Shown here in pieces: positions 27,415-35,473 of a stretch of DNA of 64,000 nt; position 1 is the first letter of the stretch, and every line of letters starts with the position of its first letter. Source of the stretch: Pseudomonas floridensis (GTDB lineage: Bacteria > Pseudomonadota > Gammaproteobacteria > Pseudomonadales > Pseudomonadaceae); the NCBI RefSeq assembly GCF_002087235.1, contig NZ_MUIO01000021.1:62001-126000 (forward strand), in the 5' to 3' direction. Made by a program: the position numbers and the translations under genes. The notes beneath the pieces were generated by a model that saw only the letters and a program-made list of their open reading frames with translations, made no database searches and had not been told where the DNA came from.

Positions 27415-27618
27415 ATGCAAATTAAACGGAAGTCTCTAATCATTCTACGTGCGGTAGCCCTGCTGGCTGCTTTGATGTATTTCCTTATCCCTGGCGCAGG
27501 TTACAACACACTTTTCTTAAGTGTTGTGTGGTTGTGCATAGGCGTAAATCTTTCAACAATGCTTCCCATTTGGGAAAAGTCACCCGAGCAAGGACCAAAT
27601 TCAAGGTTCAAGGGTTGA
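27415..27618 (+). CDS. Small membrane protein
   Basis: A 67-residue protein with two likely membrane segments (IILRAVALLAALMYFLIPGA and NTLFLSVVWLCIGVNLSTML) after a short basic N-terminus MQIKRKS. An AAGGA precedes the ATG by ten bases. No family recognised. Its stop overlaps a possible TTG start of the next small gene. Confidence 0.6.
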   Translation: MQIKRKSLIILRAVALLAALMYFLIPGAGYNTLFLSVVWLCIGVNLSTMLPIWEKSPEQGPNSRFKG

Positions 27619-27746
27619 GCCAGGGAGAAGTGACGGAATTCCGCGATGCGGGATGGGAAATCGAGACCGTTGTGCCTGGTACTAAACCTGGAGGTCAAGC
27701 TTACTTCCTGCACCTCATGGCTCACTACTCTGAAGGCGAGAACTGA
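27615..27746 (+). CDS. Possible small soluble protein, start uncertain
   Basis: A short frame coding GEVTEFRDAGWEIETVV...GGQAYFLHLMAHYSEGEN; the composition looks protein-like. The TTG at 27615 overlaps the previous stop, with AAGG nine bases upstream; a GTG at 27528 inside the previous gene is the alternative. No family recognised. Confidence 0.45.
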   Translation: MSQGEVTEFRDAGWEIETVVPGTKPGGQAYFLHLMAHYSEGEN

Positions 27747-27759
27747 TCGAGGAAAAATT

Positions 27760-28272
27760 ATGGACTTCAAAAATTCATCGAATGTAGCCGTGTTCACCAC
27801 ACTAGATGGTGTCGGCCACACGATGATCGTTGGTGGTAGTGGCAATGCCAAAAGCGCTTTGCTGATGGCAGAGGCACGCAGACGCGGAATTTCTTACGAA
27901 GAGCTGGAGAAGCAAATGCAACCTAGTCCAGAACAGATCGAAGCAGCTCGCGAGCGTGAATCGTTGGTCGAGGCTCAGGAAGCAAAATGTTTGGCTGCCG
28001 TTTGTGAAGCCTATTGGGCGAACACTCCGCTGGAGTCTTCCAGCTTGCAGCAATTGCACGACATTTTGGTTGTTACCGAGCTGGCCGAAGAGCCGACACC
28101 TGCACAGGTAAAAGCGTTGCTGTTGCATCTGCCGGCTCATGTCATCGGTCAAGGGATTGCATGGGGTTTTGAGGACACCGACGTTCGGAGTCATGTCTAC
28201 GAGCACATCGAAGAAAACATGGAGGCTATTTCCGCCGCCATTCTGGCCGCAGTGCAAGAGGTCGAGAGTTGA
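27760..28272 (+). CDS. Hypothetical protein
   Basis: A 170-residue acidic, helical soluble protein preceded by CGAGGAAAAATT. The N-terminal VAVFTTLDGVGHTMIVGGSGNAKSALLMAEARRRG includes a Gly-rich turn GGSGNAKSA, but no real Walker pattern follows. The rest has EELEKQMQPSPEQIEAARE and a C-terminal bundle. Function unknown. The next small gene overlaps or nearly overlaps its stop, suggesting an operon. Confidence 0.65.
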   Translation: MDFKNSSNVAVFTTLDGVGHTMIVGGSGNAKSALLMAEARRRGISYEELEKQMQPSPEQIEAARERESLVEAQEAKCLAAVCEAYWANTPLESSSLQQLHDILVVTELAEEPTPAQVKALLLHLPAHVIGQGIAWGFEDTDVRSHVYEHIEENMEAISAAILAAVQEVES

Positions 28273-28283
28273 ACGAAAGCGCC

Positions 28284-28472
28284 ATGAATCACGAAACCAA
28301 TGACCTTGTGCAGCGTGCTTTGAACAGTTCCGCCAAAGCCAGCTCCCTGTTCCGCAAGCTGGCAACGAACTCGCCGCATGCCTCCCTGGAAGCCTTGGAA
28401 GAGCGTATTGCTGAGTTACAGGCTATCCGTAACGAACTGGCTGACCGTACCGGTCGCAGCGCATTGGAATAG
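28284..28472 (+). CDS. Small helical hypothetical protein
   Basis: A 62-residue protein, MNHETNDLVQRALNSSAKAS through EERIAELQAIRNELADRTG, almost entirely predicted helix with a short coiled coil. A TTG at 28269 overlapping the previous stop is an alternative start. Function unknown; followed by repeated leader A. Confidence 0.6.
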   Translation: MNHETNDLVQRALNSSAKASSLFRKLATNSPHASLEALEERIAELQAIRNELADRTGRSALE

Positions 28473-28473
28473 G

Positions 28474-28571
28474 TACGACCAGGTACACACCAAGCCCCGG
28501 CCCTCAAAATCCGGGGCCGAGGTCGTAGAGAGAGGCGCGATTCCCGCGCCCAGTATCGAGCAGGGAAAGCG
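28474..28571 (+). repeat. Repeated intergenic leader, copy A
   Basis: About 95 bases that align with 29227-29319: CCAGGTAC, CCAAGCCCCG, a TCAAAA loop and GGGGCCGAGG forming a hairpin, then GTAGAGAG and GCCCAGTATCGAGCAG before the next start codon. The two copies precede unrelated genes. Confidence 0.8.
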
Positions 28572-28967
28572 ATGAAAGCTCCCATGAAACACGTACCGCT
28601 AGTTTTGGCTCTCGCATTTGCGTTGTCAGGCTGCGCCGCGTCCGTGCCGGTTGAACCTGTCCGAGTGAAGTTGCTGACTGACAATCTTGATCCCGCCAAA
28701 GGTGATCAATTGGCCTTCGAAATGCCGGGTGGGTGCGTTTTAGCTGGCTCTGTAAATGACACAAGGTTGGTGGTCATCAACCGCAAGGTTTGCCCGAGTG
28801 GGACAACGAACGTGACTATGGTCGTTCCCCTCGACAGGCAGGCCAGTTTCACGGAGGCGCAGGCCCGAAAAAACGGGGCGGCTCTTAAATGGCTCACCCA
28901 GTCGAGCCGGAACTATTACCTTTTTCCGGTTGAAGCGGCATCCGATGCCGCGTCTTTCGGGCGCTAG
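28572..28967 (+). CDS. Predicted lipoprotein
   Basis: A 131-residue protein with a lipoprotein signal peptide, lipobox LSGC in ALAFALSGCAASVPV. The mature part has MPGGCVLAGSVNDTRLVVINRKVCPSGTTN, two Cys that may form a disulphide, and resembles small plasmid lipoproteins without known role. Preceded by leader copy A with AGGGAAAG before ATG. Confidence 0.7.
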   Translation: MKAPMKHVPLVLALAFALSGCAASVPVEPVRVKLLTDNLDPAKGDQLAFEMPGGCVLAGSVNDTRLVVINRKVCPSGTTNVTMVVPLDRQASFTEAQARKNGAALKWLTQSSRNYYLFPVEAASDAASFGR

Positions 28968-28977
28968 GAAAACGACC

Positions 28978-29211
28978 ATGGCAACGAAAGTACAGTTCGA
29001 TGAAGCAGCCCAGCGCCTGCTGGGTGAAGAGAAATTCTCCAACCTGCTCGGGTCTGGCTACTCCCGCCCGGACTTCTGTCGGGAAATTGCTCAAGACGAA
29101 TTCGTCGACAATCTGTTCAGTCCGTCGACCAAACAGGCTGACCTCGATCTGATTCGCCGGGTTGCTAATCGCCTCTGGAAGGGTGATGGCGTCACTGGCC
29201 TGGACGACTGA
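28978..29211 (+). CDS. Small hypothetical protein
   Basis: A 77-residue soluble helical protein, MATKVQFDEAAQRLLGEEKF through RVANRLWKGDGVTGLDD. No family recognised. It starts ten bases after the lipoprotein stop, with TAGGAAAACGACC as ribosome site, so the two are one operon. Confidence 0.65.
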   Translation: MATKVQFDEAAQRLLGEEKFSNLLGSGYSRPDFCREIAQDEFVDNLFSPSTKQADLDLIRRVANRLWKGDGVTGLDD

Positions 29212-29226
29212 GAAAACGCGGCGGAT

Positions 29227-29319
29227 CTGCCGCCCAGGTACGCCCAAGCCCCGCCGTCAAAACGTGGGGCCGAGGCAGTAGAGAGGCATGGTAATCGTGC
29301 CCAGGATCGAGCAGAGAAA
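29227..29319 (+). repeat. Repeated intergenic leader, copy B
   Basis: Second copy of the leader at 28474-28571, with CCCAGGTAC, CCAAGCCCCG, GTGGGGCCGAGG, AGTAGAGAGGC and GCCCAGGATCGAGCAGAGAAAATG. Conserved parts include both hairpin arms and the tail before the start codon; the loop differs. Confidence 0.8.
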
Positions 29320-29712
29320 ATGACAATGAACAACCTTCCAAACGTCGCGCCGAAATACGGCACACGGCTTGTCACTGTTACCCAGACCTTGACCGATATG
29401 GAGTGTCTCGAAGTGCCGTCCCCCGCTGCAAGCAAATTCATGTCGAGCTTGCTGCAAGAAGCAACAAGCATTTACCTTGATGAATCGCAGACTCAGCAGC
29501 TCGACCAGGTGCTGAAAAACCAGCCAGCAAAATCTGGCCTTGGCGAGTTGGACGCGGCGCTGGTCAGGTATGAAGCGTTGGCACCGTTTCGCACGGCGCT
29601 GTTAAAGGCGAGCAACCAGGGCCGCTTTGGCGCGCTGTTTGAAGGTGCTGATAGCGCTGAAAACATCGTCGGTCAGGCTCAAACCCACGTCTTTCTAAAA
29701 GACACTGAGTAG
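29320..29712 (+). CDS. Hypothetical protein
   Basis: A 130-residue soluble protein starting MTMNNLPNVAPKYGTRLVTV. A central helical stretch EATSIYLDESQTQQLDQVLKN and EGADSAENIVGQAQTHVFL near the end. No family recognised. ATG 29320 follows GCAGAG in leader copy B; ATG 29326 is an alternative. Confidence 0.65.
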   Translation: MTMNNLPNVAPKYGTRLVTVTQTLTDMECLEVPSPAASKFMSSLLQEATSIYLDESQTQQLDQVLKNQPAKSGLGELDAALVRYEALAPFRTALLKASNQGRFGALFEGADSAENIVGQAQTHVFLKDTE

Positions 29713-29786
29713 TCACGGAAAACCGGTGGTGTTCCACTTCGAAAACCGTGGGATCGATGCCCCACGGCCAAACGTAGGAAAAAACT

Positions 29787-29948
29787 GTGAACGACAAATT
29801 AACTATCGTAGCTTTGCTGGTCTATTGCGTGTTTGTTGCGGTGCTCGTTGTGAGAGGAGAGCTGCGGATTTGGGGGGCTGCTGTCGGTCTCTCTTTAGCC
29901 CTAGGCGTGTTTGTACTCATTTTTATCTATCCTACGAATCCCGTGTAG
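29787..29948 (+). CDS. Tiny membrane protein (GTG start)
   Basis: A 53-residue protein with two membrane segments: IVALLVYCVFVAVLVV and IWGAAVGLSLALGVFVLIFI, joined by RGELR. It starts with GTG after GTAGGAAAAAACT and ends PTNPV. A hairpin CCGTGGG...CCCACGG precedes it. No family recognised. Confidence 0.6.
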   Translation: MNDKLTIVALLVYCVFVAVLVVRGELRIWGAAVGLSLALGVFVLIFIYPTNPV

Positions 29949-30015
29949 GTAAGAGCCGATGTCTTCCAGGCTGCGTTTTCGCTGTCCGCTTTGCTGAGGG
30001 ACGGCAGATATCTGA

Positions 30016-30029
30016 ACGCAAATTTGCGT
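30016..30029. promoter_or_regulatory. Perfect palindrome upstream of a backbone promoter
   Basis: ACGCAAATTTGCGT, a 14-base perfect palindrome twelve bases before the -35 of the promoter at 30042. Candidate operator. Confidence 0.45.
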
Positions 30030-30041
30030 GATCCCAGAGGG

Positions 30042-30070
30042 TTGCAGGGTCCCCTGTAAATAGGCATCAT
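30042..30070 (+). promoter_or_regulatory. Sigma-70-like promoter for the 30-36 kb operon
   Basis: TTGCAG, 17 bases, CATCAT. About 40 bases downstream is CTCAAGAACCCT (30110) and a perfect 20-base palindrome ACAGCCCCGATCGGGGCTGT (30123-30142). The same order, promoter then CTCAAGAACCCT then hairpin, recurs at 36520-36620. The remaining 29949-30264 stretch holds no gene I can support, but has another hairpin, CCGTGC-CTT-GCACGG (30218-30232). Confidence 0.5.
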
Positions 30071-30264
30071 GGTCCTACCGAAAGGTGCGTAAGCTGCGCG
30101 CTATTGCAGCTCAAGAACCCTCACAGCCCCGATCGGGGCTGTTCAAGTAAGCATAAGTCCGTTTGACCTATGCTGCCCCCCAGAATCAACCATCCACGCA
30201 TGAGCGTTGATGTTTGTCCGTGCCTTGCACGGGTCGTTAGCTGCGACTCTAATCAGCTTAAAAA

Positions 30265-30323
30265 CCTACCCATGCGGGGAAACCCGTATGGGCTTTCTCC
30301 GCTCTGAAACTGGAGTTGAGAAT
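30265..30323 (+). promoter_or_regulatory. Leader hairpin element 1
   Basis: Stem CCCAT.CGGG with CCCG.ATGGG, loop containing GGAAA (30269-30292), then CTCC (30297-30300) complementary to GGAG of the ribosome site (30312-30315). Confidence 0.65.
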
Positions 30324-30683
30324 ATGAGCAATGCCAACGAAGTCGTTAATCTGACCAAGTTTAAAACCACCCGTGAACTCGAAGCCTTCGGGGTTCGTGA
30401 TCTTACGAGCTGGAAGGAGTTTCAGGAGATTCGTAATCTTCTTTTCTTCCCGGTGTTGCCGACCAAGGAAAGTGTTGCTAAGCGCGTTGAGCGTCTTGGC
30501 GAGATTGCCCTTGCTGAAGCAACGAAGTCAGGCGCAACTACAGTTCTGGTCAGTTGCCCGCCATGGATGATGCACTCGCTGTGTGCCGAGTTGGTTTATC
30601 TCGGACTTACACCAGTCGTAAGCTTCACCAAAAAAACCAGTGAAGACAGCTTGTCTGTAATCGATCTGGTAGTTGCTGCGTAA
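30324..30683 (+). CDS. Hypothetical protein, first gene of the CobS-like operon
   Basis: A 119-residue soluble protein, MSNANEVVNLTKFKTTREL through SVIDLVVAA. A middle segment ATTVLVSCPPWMMHSLCAELVYLGLTPVVSF looks like an alpha/beta half-domain. No family recognised. It is preceded by leader element 1 and followed by leader element 2 and the CobS-like ATPase gene. Confidence 0.65.
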   Translation: MSNANEVVNLTKFKTTRELEAFGVRDLTSWKEFQEIRNLLFFPVLPTKESVAKRVERLGEIALAEATKSGATTVLVSCPPWMMHSLCAELVYLGLTPVVSFTKKTSEDSLSVIDLVVAA

Positions 30684-30699
30684 AACCTGCACAAAATAA

Positions 30700-30777
30700 A
30701 CCGCCCACTGGGGGAGTCTTCCCCTATGGGGATTCTCCTTTTCTTGGGCAACTGCTTTCGAGAACGGAGAATTTAAA
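30700..30777 (+). promoter_or_regulatory. Leader hairpin element 2
   Basis: First hairpin CCCA..GGGGGAGTCTTCCCC..TGGG (30704-30730). Then ATTCTCC (30732-30738) is a perfect complement of GGAGAAT (30766-30772), which contains the ribosome site of the ATPase gene. Confidence 0.75.
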
Positions 30778-31746
30778 ATGCAATTCAATGCACAAGTTGA
30801 GATGAAAGAGTTCGGCTTCAATACCAACGCGAAAGCGCCTGGTTTTGCAGAAGGACACCAGTGGATGCATCACGTCGCGCCAAAGAAGAAGTATTTCTTT
30901 CGCGAGATGCTGGTCAAGCCGTTCATGAGCTGGCTCTACGCTCCGTTTGGGGATAGCTGCATGCTCCTCGGCCCGACTGGTTCGGGTAAGTCTTCGCTCG
31001 TAGAGCAAGTCACTGCCCATCTTAATTGGCCCTGCATCACCGTTTCGGCACATAGTCGGATGGAAATGCCAGAGCTTACTGGTTACAACCTGCCTGTCAC
31101 TGATCCGGTGAGCGGTGACCTGAACACGAAATTTGTGGATGGGCCGCTGACCCAAGCAATGCGTAATGGGTTTGTGTTCGTGCTCGATGAGTACGACACG
31201 CTTGATCCGGCGGTAACTGTAGGTCTGCACGCTGTCATGGAGGGGAGACCCTTGGTGATTGCGGAAAACAATGGTGAGGTTGTGAAGCCTCATGCCAACT
31301 TCCGGTTTGTCGCTTGCGGCAATACGGCGGGACAGGGTGATGCATCGGGAGTACATGCTGGAACCATGCAGCAGAACCTGGCATCACTGGATCGCTTCCG
31401 AGTGTTTGAGGTTCCGTACCTTGAGGCTGATAACGAAGTAGCAACTTTGATATCTGCTTTGCCAATGCTTCCCGAAGACATGGCGAAAAATATGGTGAAG
31501 GTTGCGAACTCCATTCGTAATCAACATCAAGGGTTAGGTGGTAATTACCTAAGCGTCACGATGTCCACTCGGACATTGCTTCGTTGGGGACGTATCTCTT
31601 GTGGATACACTCACCAGGGCGCAGCTAATCCTCTTCAACTTTCACTGGATGAATCGCTGCTCAATCGCTGCGATTTAGTTCAGAAGACTGCAATTCGTAA
31701 GATCGCCCAAAGTGTCTTTGGTGGCGATTGGAAAGTTGCCGCGTAA
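30778..31746 (+). CDS. MoxR/CobS-like AAA+ ATPase
   Basis: A 322-residue AAA+ ATPase. Walker A is LLGPTGSGKSS (about 63-73); Walker B is FVFVLDEYDTLDP (about 132-144). VSAHSRMEMPELTGY and the sensor-like FVACGNTAG and STRTLLRWGR regions match the CobS/MoxR group. These ATPases act with VWA-domain partners as chelatase-like or remodelling machines. The next two genes encode a DUF3150 protein and a VWA/CobT-like protein, the same trio seen on other large conjugative elements. Target unknown. Confidence 0.85.
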   Translation: MQFNAQVEMKEFGFNTNAKAPGFAEGHQWMHHVAPKKKYFFREMLVKPFMSWLYAPFGDSCMLLGPTGSGKSSLVEQVTAHLNWPCITVSAHSRMEMPELTGYNLPVTDPVSGDLNTKFVDGPLTQAMRNGFVFVLDEYDTLDPAVTVGLHAVMEGRPLVIAENNGEVVKPHANFRFVACGNTAGQGDASGVHAGTMQQNLASLDRFRVFEVPYLEADNEVATLISALPMLPEDMAKNMVKVANSIRNQHQGLGGNYLSVTMSTRTLLRWGRISCGYTHQGAANPLQLSLDESLLNRCDLVQKTAIRKIAQSVFGGDWKVAA

Positions 31747-31747
31747 A

Positions 31748-31822
31748 AAACCCTAAGGGGGAATCTCCCCCCACGGGCGCGATTCCCCCTTTTTCATGCA
31801 TGTGAGAAAGGAGAATCGTGAA
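31748..31822 (+). promoter_or_regulatory. Leader hairpin element 3
   Basis: First hairpin GGGGGA-AT-CTCCCCC inside CCC...GGG (31751-31777). Then GATTCCCCCTTTTTC (31781-31795) pairs with GAGAAAGGAGAATC (31804-31817), covering the ribosome site. Confidence 0.75.
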
Positions 31823-33019
31823 ATGTCCATTCAACAGAATGAGATCAAAATCCTAGACCAACTGTTGTTGGTCGATCTTTCTGGTATCCACCTGTGGACT
31901 GCTCGGAAAAAGCTTAAACCTGAAATGTTGGAGGGGAAGATTCCTCCCGCAATTTTGGCTTCGCTCGGATCGATGCGTGTAATCGACCCGGAGAAGCTGA
32001 AACCGTTTGAGAAGATCAAGCGTCAGGCTACAAAGGTGGTGGAAGAGTGTGGTGTGCGGTTCCTGGGTGGTTATGCAGTTTCTCAGGACAAGATCCAAGA
32101 GGTTGTTGACCGACTGGAAGCACTCAAATCGCAATTCTACGACTTGAAACACAACTTTCTCCCCAACTACGAACGCTGGATCACAGAGTGGATCGACAAG
32201 GGCTGGGAGAAGCAAGAATGGCGTGATGCTATCCGCACCTCCGTGACACCGAAGGCGCAGGTAGATGCAGGTATGCATTTTGGGTACGCGGCATGCCGTG
32301 TTTCCCCTGATGGCGACAAGCACCTCTCTAACACGCTGGGTACGCAGGTCCGTGGTTTGTCAGATCAGCTGTACGCTGAAACGGCAGATACAGCCGAGCG
32401 CTTGCTTGAAACGGGCTTGGCTACTCGTGGCCATGTCACACAAACGACGCTGAACACTGTTCGGAAAATCAACGCCAAGCTGCGCGGCCTGATGTTCCTG
32501 TCCAGTGAGGTCAAAGCCCTAACCGAACACATTGAGGAAGTCCTTGCGGCTCTCCCCAAGTCCGGGGTGGTTAATGGCTCTCAGTACAACAGCGTTGTAG
32601 CCCTTGTGTCGGCTCTCTCTGATGAGGACTCGATCAAGCGGCTGATCAAAAACCTGAACATTGCCAACGGTCATGAAGATGCATCGATGGCCTTCGTTCC
32701 AGCATTGCCTTCAGTCGAAACAGAGGCCCAGGCCAGTGTTGAAACAGAGGCTCCAGCAGTTGAGATCGAGGCTACGGCCGAGACAGTCGCTGCTGTTGCT
32801 GTACCTGCTGCTGAAGTACCCGCGGATGCCGTAACGATGGTCGAGGAAGAGCTGAGCGCAAGCGTGGCTACTTCGAGTTGTCACGACAGCATCAACGAAG
32901 TACCAGCAACACCCGAGGTTGTTGAACCAGCTGAATCCGTTCCAGTGGAGCAGTCTGAAGAACCCCTCGTAATCAATCCGTCCGAACCCGATATGCCCTT
33001 CGGCACCTTCTGGTTCTGA
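31823..33019 (+). CDS. DUF3150-family protein
   Basis: A 398-residue protein. Residues 1 to about 290 fit DUF3150, with LLVDLSGIHLWTARKKLK, GVRFLGGYAVSQDK and FYDLKHNFLPNYERWI. This is a helical protein of large plasmids and ICEs found between a CobS-like ATPase and a VWA protein. The remaining ~100 residues are Glu/Val/Ala-rich low complexity, ending with FGTFWF after SEPDMP. The same last six residues end the unrelated YqaJ protein at 48085-49128. Biochemical role unknown. ATG 31823 has AAAGGAGAATCGTGAA upstream. Confidence 0.8.
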   Translation: MSIQQNEIKILDQLLLVDLSGIHLWTARKKLKPEMLEGKIPPAILASLGSMRVIDPEKLKPFEKIKRQATKVVEECGVRFLGGYAVSQDKIQEVVDRLEALKSQFYDLKHNFLPNYERWITEWIDKGWEKQEWRDAIRTSVTPKAQVDAGMHFGYAACRVSPDGDKHLSNTLGTQVRGLSDQLYAETADTAERLLETGLATRGHVTQTTLNTVRKINAKLRGLMFLSSEVKALTEHIEEVLAALPKSGVVNGSQYNSVVALVSALSDEDSIKRLIKNLNIANGHEDASMAFVPALPSVETEAQASVETEAPAVEIEATAETVAAVAVPAAEVPADAVTMVEEELSASVATSSCHDSINEVPATPEVVEPAESVPVEQSEEPLVINPSEPDMPFGTFWF

Positions 33020-33024
33020 CATCA

Positions 33025-33099
33025 CAAACAAACCCCGCGTGGGAGTAACCCTCCTCGCGGGGTTACTCCTTTTCGCGGTGGCGAGAAAGGAGATAAACG
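33025..33099 (+). promoter_or_regulatory. Leader hairpin element 4
   Basis: First stem AACCCCGCG (33031-33039) with CGCGGGGTT (33056-33064), loop containing GGGAG. Second stem CTCCTTTTCGC (33066-33076) with GCGAGAAAGGAG (33081-33092), which buries the AAGGAG ribosome site. The clearest example of the family. Confidence 0.8.
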
Positions 33100-34914
33100 A
33101 TGAGCAATCAATCCCTGGTCGGCACTCTGCCGATCTACGCACAGCACCTTGCCGAGCTAACTGGCGTCAAAGTGCATGTTGAGGGTATCCAGGCTAAGAC
33201 AGATGGAAAAAACGTATTTGTCCCCTTCACCGAGGACGATCTGCCGCTGTCCTTCGGGTACATCGCACATGAATGCTCCCATGTCCGCAACACAGACATG
33301 GGCTGCTTTCGCGACTCAAGCCCGACACCCTTCCGCAAGAATCTTCTGAATATTCTTGAGGACATCCGCATTGAACGATTGAGCATGGATCAGTACCCAG
33401 GTACTGAGTCGGACATACGCTACCTGAACCGCAAGGTTCTGCTTGAGCCGTTCCGGCCTGAGCAGGTGGATGACTGCCCGGCGCTTCATGTGATTCATAA
33501 CGGAATTCTCTACGGTGGTTACTGGCTACTTCAGGAACCGCAGCTTGAGGTTCCAGCAAAAGCCTACCTGGCCCGTATGGAGACGCTTCTTGGGGCTGAC
33601 CTTACGGATCAGATCCTGACCCTGGTAAAGAACACCCTGACGTGCGCTAGCACAACAGATGTTCTCGCTCTGGTGGACGCGATTATCGACCTGCTGCCTT
33701 CGCAAGAGGATGAGCAGGAAGATGCGCAACCGCAGCCCGAGCAAGGCTCGGAGGATGCTCCCCAGGACTCGCAAGAGTCGGGTGGAGGCGACCAGGAGCA
33801 GGAGCAGAAGCAAGACGGTAGTGCGGGTCCAGGTGATGATGGCAAAGAGGAGGGGCAACCCGAATCCAAGCAGGAAACATCTGATGGAGGCCAGTCCGGC
33901 TCCGAGCCGCAAGACCAATCCCAACCAAGCGGCGGCAGCAATGCCGGCGACGATGGGCAAGAAATCTCGCAGTCCAGCAATGGCAGCGGCAAACCTTCCC
34001 CAGAAGCCAGCAACCTGCGCGAGCAGGCCAAGGATGCAACCGAAGCCGACCTGAAAGGGTTGATCTCGGAAGTAGGCGACAAAGCGGGTGAGTTGCTAGG
34101 CCGTAAGGCAGTGCGCGACGGCAATCCGATCCGACCATTCTCCCTGGATGGGAGGGGTAGGAACCGATCCGATCAAGCGAGCGTCCGCCGTGTGCAATTG
34201 GGCATCGAGCAATCGGCCGGTCTGCGACAGTGCCTTAATGGGCTGTTACAGGCGCAGGTTGACTGCCGTGTTCGGCTGAAGCGGCAGGGCAAGCGGATCG
34301 ACACTGGCCGTATCGCCATGATGAAAGGCGGCGAAACGCGGGTGTTTAGAAGTAAGTCTCGAGCAGAGCGTCAGTCAGCATCTATCCAGATTCTTCTCGA
34401 CAAGTCGGGGAGCATGAAAAATGCGATGGATCAGGCCGAAGCCGCAGTCTATGCGGTTCTAAGCGCGCTGGAGGGACTTCCGCTAGTGACAACTGGCGCG
34501 ATGTCGTTTCCCAACAAGACGAACGATGGTGTTGAGCGCTGCGCACTGATCAAGAGCCCGAAAGAGCGATTGATCAGGGCGGTGAGCGAAGGTGGCTTTG
34601 GTGCGATGTCGGAGGGCGGTACGCCTCTTGCGCAAGCACTGTGGCCGGCTGCCGTTGAAGTTCTTCGTGCGAAGGGCGAGAAGAAGATTCTTTTCGTCAT
34701 TACGGATGGTGGACCGAACGCAGGCACTACTCATGCAGCGAAAGAGTTTATTCAGCGGTGTGAGATCAGCGGCATCGATGTAATTGGGCTTGGTTTCGGA
34801 GATGCTAACGAGCAAATCCTGAAGCTGCTGTTCAATCAATACTGTGCTGTCGGGGAGGTTGCGAATCTCAAGAACTCGCTCTTTGGGCTTGTTCGCGAAG
34901 CATTAGCCGCCTGA
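33100..34914 (+). CDS. VWA-domain CobT-like protein with HExxH motif
   Basis: A 604-residue protein in three parts. The N-terminal domain (1-200) contains HECSH at 57-61 in YIAHECSHVRNTDMG, an HExxH zinc-metallopeptidase pattern. The middle (about 200-320) is acidic low complexity rich in Gln, Glu, Ser and Gly. The C-terminal domain is a von Willebrand A fold with the MIDAS motif DKSGS at 434-438, then TGAMSFP and VITDGGPNAGTTHAA. It should pair with the CobS-like ATPase two genes upstream. Cobalt insertion is unlikely, as no cobalamin genes are near; a remodelling or proteolytic role is inference. Confidence 0.85.
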   Translation: MSNQSLVGTLPIYAQHLAELTGVKVHVEGIQAKTDGKNVFVPFTEDDLPLSFGYIAHECSHVRNTDMGCFRDSSPTPFRKNLLNILEDIRIERLSMDQYPGTESDIRYLNRKVLLEPFRPEQVDDCPALHVIHNGILYGGYWLLQEPQLEVPAKAYLARMETLLGADLTDQILTLVKNTLTCASTTDVLALVDAIIDLLPSQEDEQEDAQPQPEQGSEDAPQDSQESGGGDQEQEQKQDGSAGPGDDGKEEGQPESKQETSDGGQSGSEPQDQSQPSGGSNAGDDGQEISQSSNGSGKPSPEASNLREQAKDATEADLKGLISEVGDKAGELLGRKAVRDGNPIRPFSLDGRGRNRSDQASVRRVQLGIEQSAGLRQCLNGLLQAQVDCRVRLKRQGKRIDTGRIAMMKGGETRVFRSKSRAERQSASIQILLDKSGSMKNAMDQAEAAVYAVLSALEGLPLVTTGAMSFPNKTNDGVERCALIKSPKERLIRAVSEGGFGAMSEGGTPLAQALWPAAVEVLRAKGEKKILFVITDGGPNAGTTHAAKEFIQRCEISGIDVIGLGFGDANEQILKLLFNQYCAVGEVANLKNSLFGLVREALAA

Positions 34915-34924
34915 TAAATAACCA

Positions 34925-34983
34925 TTCAACCCACTAGGGGCTTTCCCTAGTGGGAGGCCTCTGTCGGTTTGATGAGGTCTGAA
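34925..34983 (+). promoter_or_regulatory. Leader hairpin element 5
   Basis: CCCACTAGGG-GCTTT-CCCTAGTGGG (34930-34954), then GGCCTC (34956-34961) pairing with GAGGTC (34974-34979) at the ribosome site. Confidence 0.7.
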
Positions 34984-35400
34984 ATGGAAAATACTGCGAC
35001 TGCATTGCCCCTACTAGATTTGTTCGGGGAGCAAGTAATTATTCAGCGCCGCTCATTTGAGCGGAGACCACGGAGAAAGGTGAGCCCTGCGCGAATCTTT
35101 CAACTTGGATTTCTCGACATCTTAGAGATGTCTGACGCTGAGTTAGAGGCCCTGCGGACACGAGACGAAATCACAGATGATTACGTTGAGTGGATGCGCG
35201 AGTACCTGCTGAAAATCACGCTGAGGCAGATCATTCACCCTCAGGTCAGTGAGCAGAATTGGCGCGAAGCAATGGATTGGGTGCTTTCGGACGAAATTCA
35301 TCCGTTCAGCTTCCGAGTCTGCTGCGAAGCAATGATGTGCGACTTCGAAGATGTTCGCGCTACTACATTGAAAATCGCAGCCAAAGAACTGTTTAAGTAA
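34984..35400 (+). CDS. Hypothetical protein
   Basis: A 138-residue soluble protein starting MENTATALPLLDLFGEQVII, with a basic patch RRSFERRPRRK and a helical body with WMREYLLKITLRQIIH and WREAMDWVLSD. Start 34984 is set by GAGG six bases upstream; an in-frame ATG at 34972 is possible. No family recognised. Confidence 0.65.
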   Translation: MENTATALPLLDLFGEQVIIQRRSFERRPRRKVSPARIFQLGFLDILEMSDAELEALRTRDEITDDYVEWMREYLLKITLRQIIHPQVSEQNWREAMDWVLSDEIHPFSFRVCCEAMMCDFEDVRATTLKIAAKELFK

Positions 35401-35403
35401 ATA

Positions 35404-35473
35404 GAAGCCCGATAGGGGGAAAGCCCCCTACGGGCTTTCTCCCTTTCTACGTTTCGTGGAAAAGGAGAATCAG
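35404..35473 (+). promoter_or_regulatory. Leader hairpin element 6
   Basis: GCCCG.TAGGGGG-AAAG-CCCCCTA.GGGC (35407-35434), then TTCTCC (35437-35442) complementary to GGAGAA (35464-35469). Confidence 0.75.

Noticed and set aside
34969..34983. TTG/ATG starts upstream of 34984
   Set aside because: They would put the GAGG ribosome site inside the coding region and disrupt the leader 5 layout.
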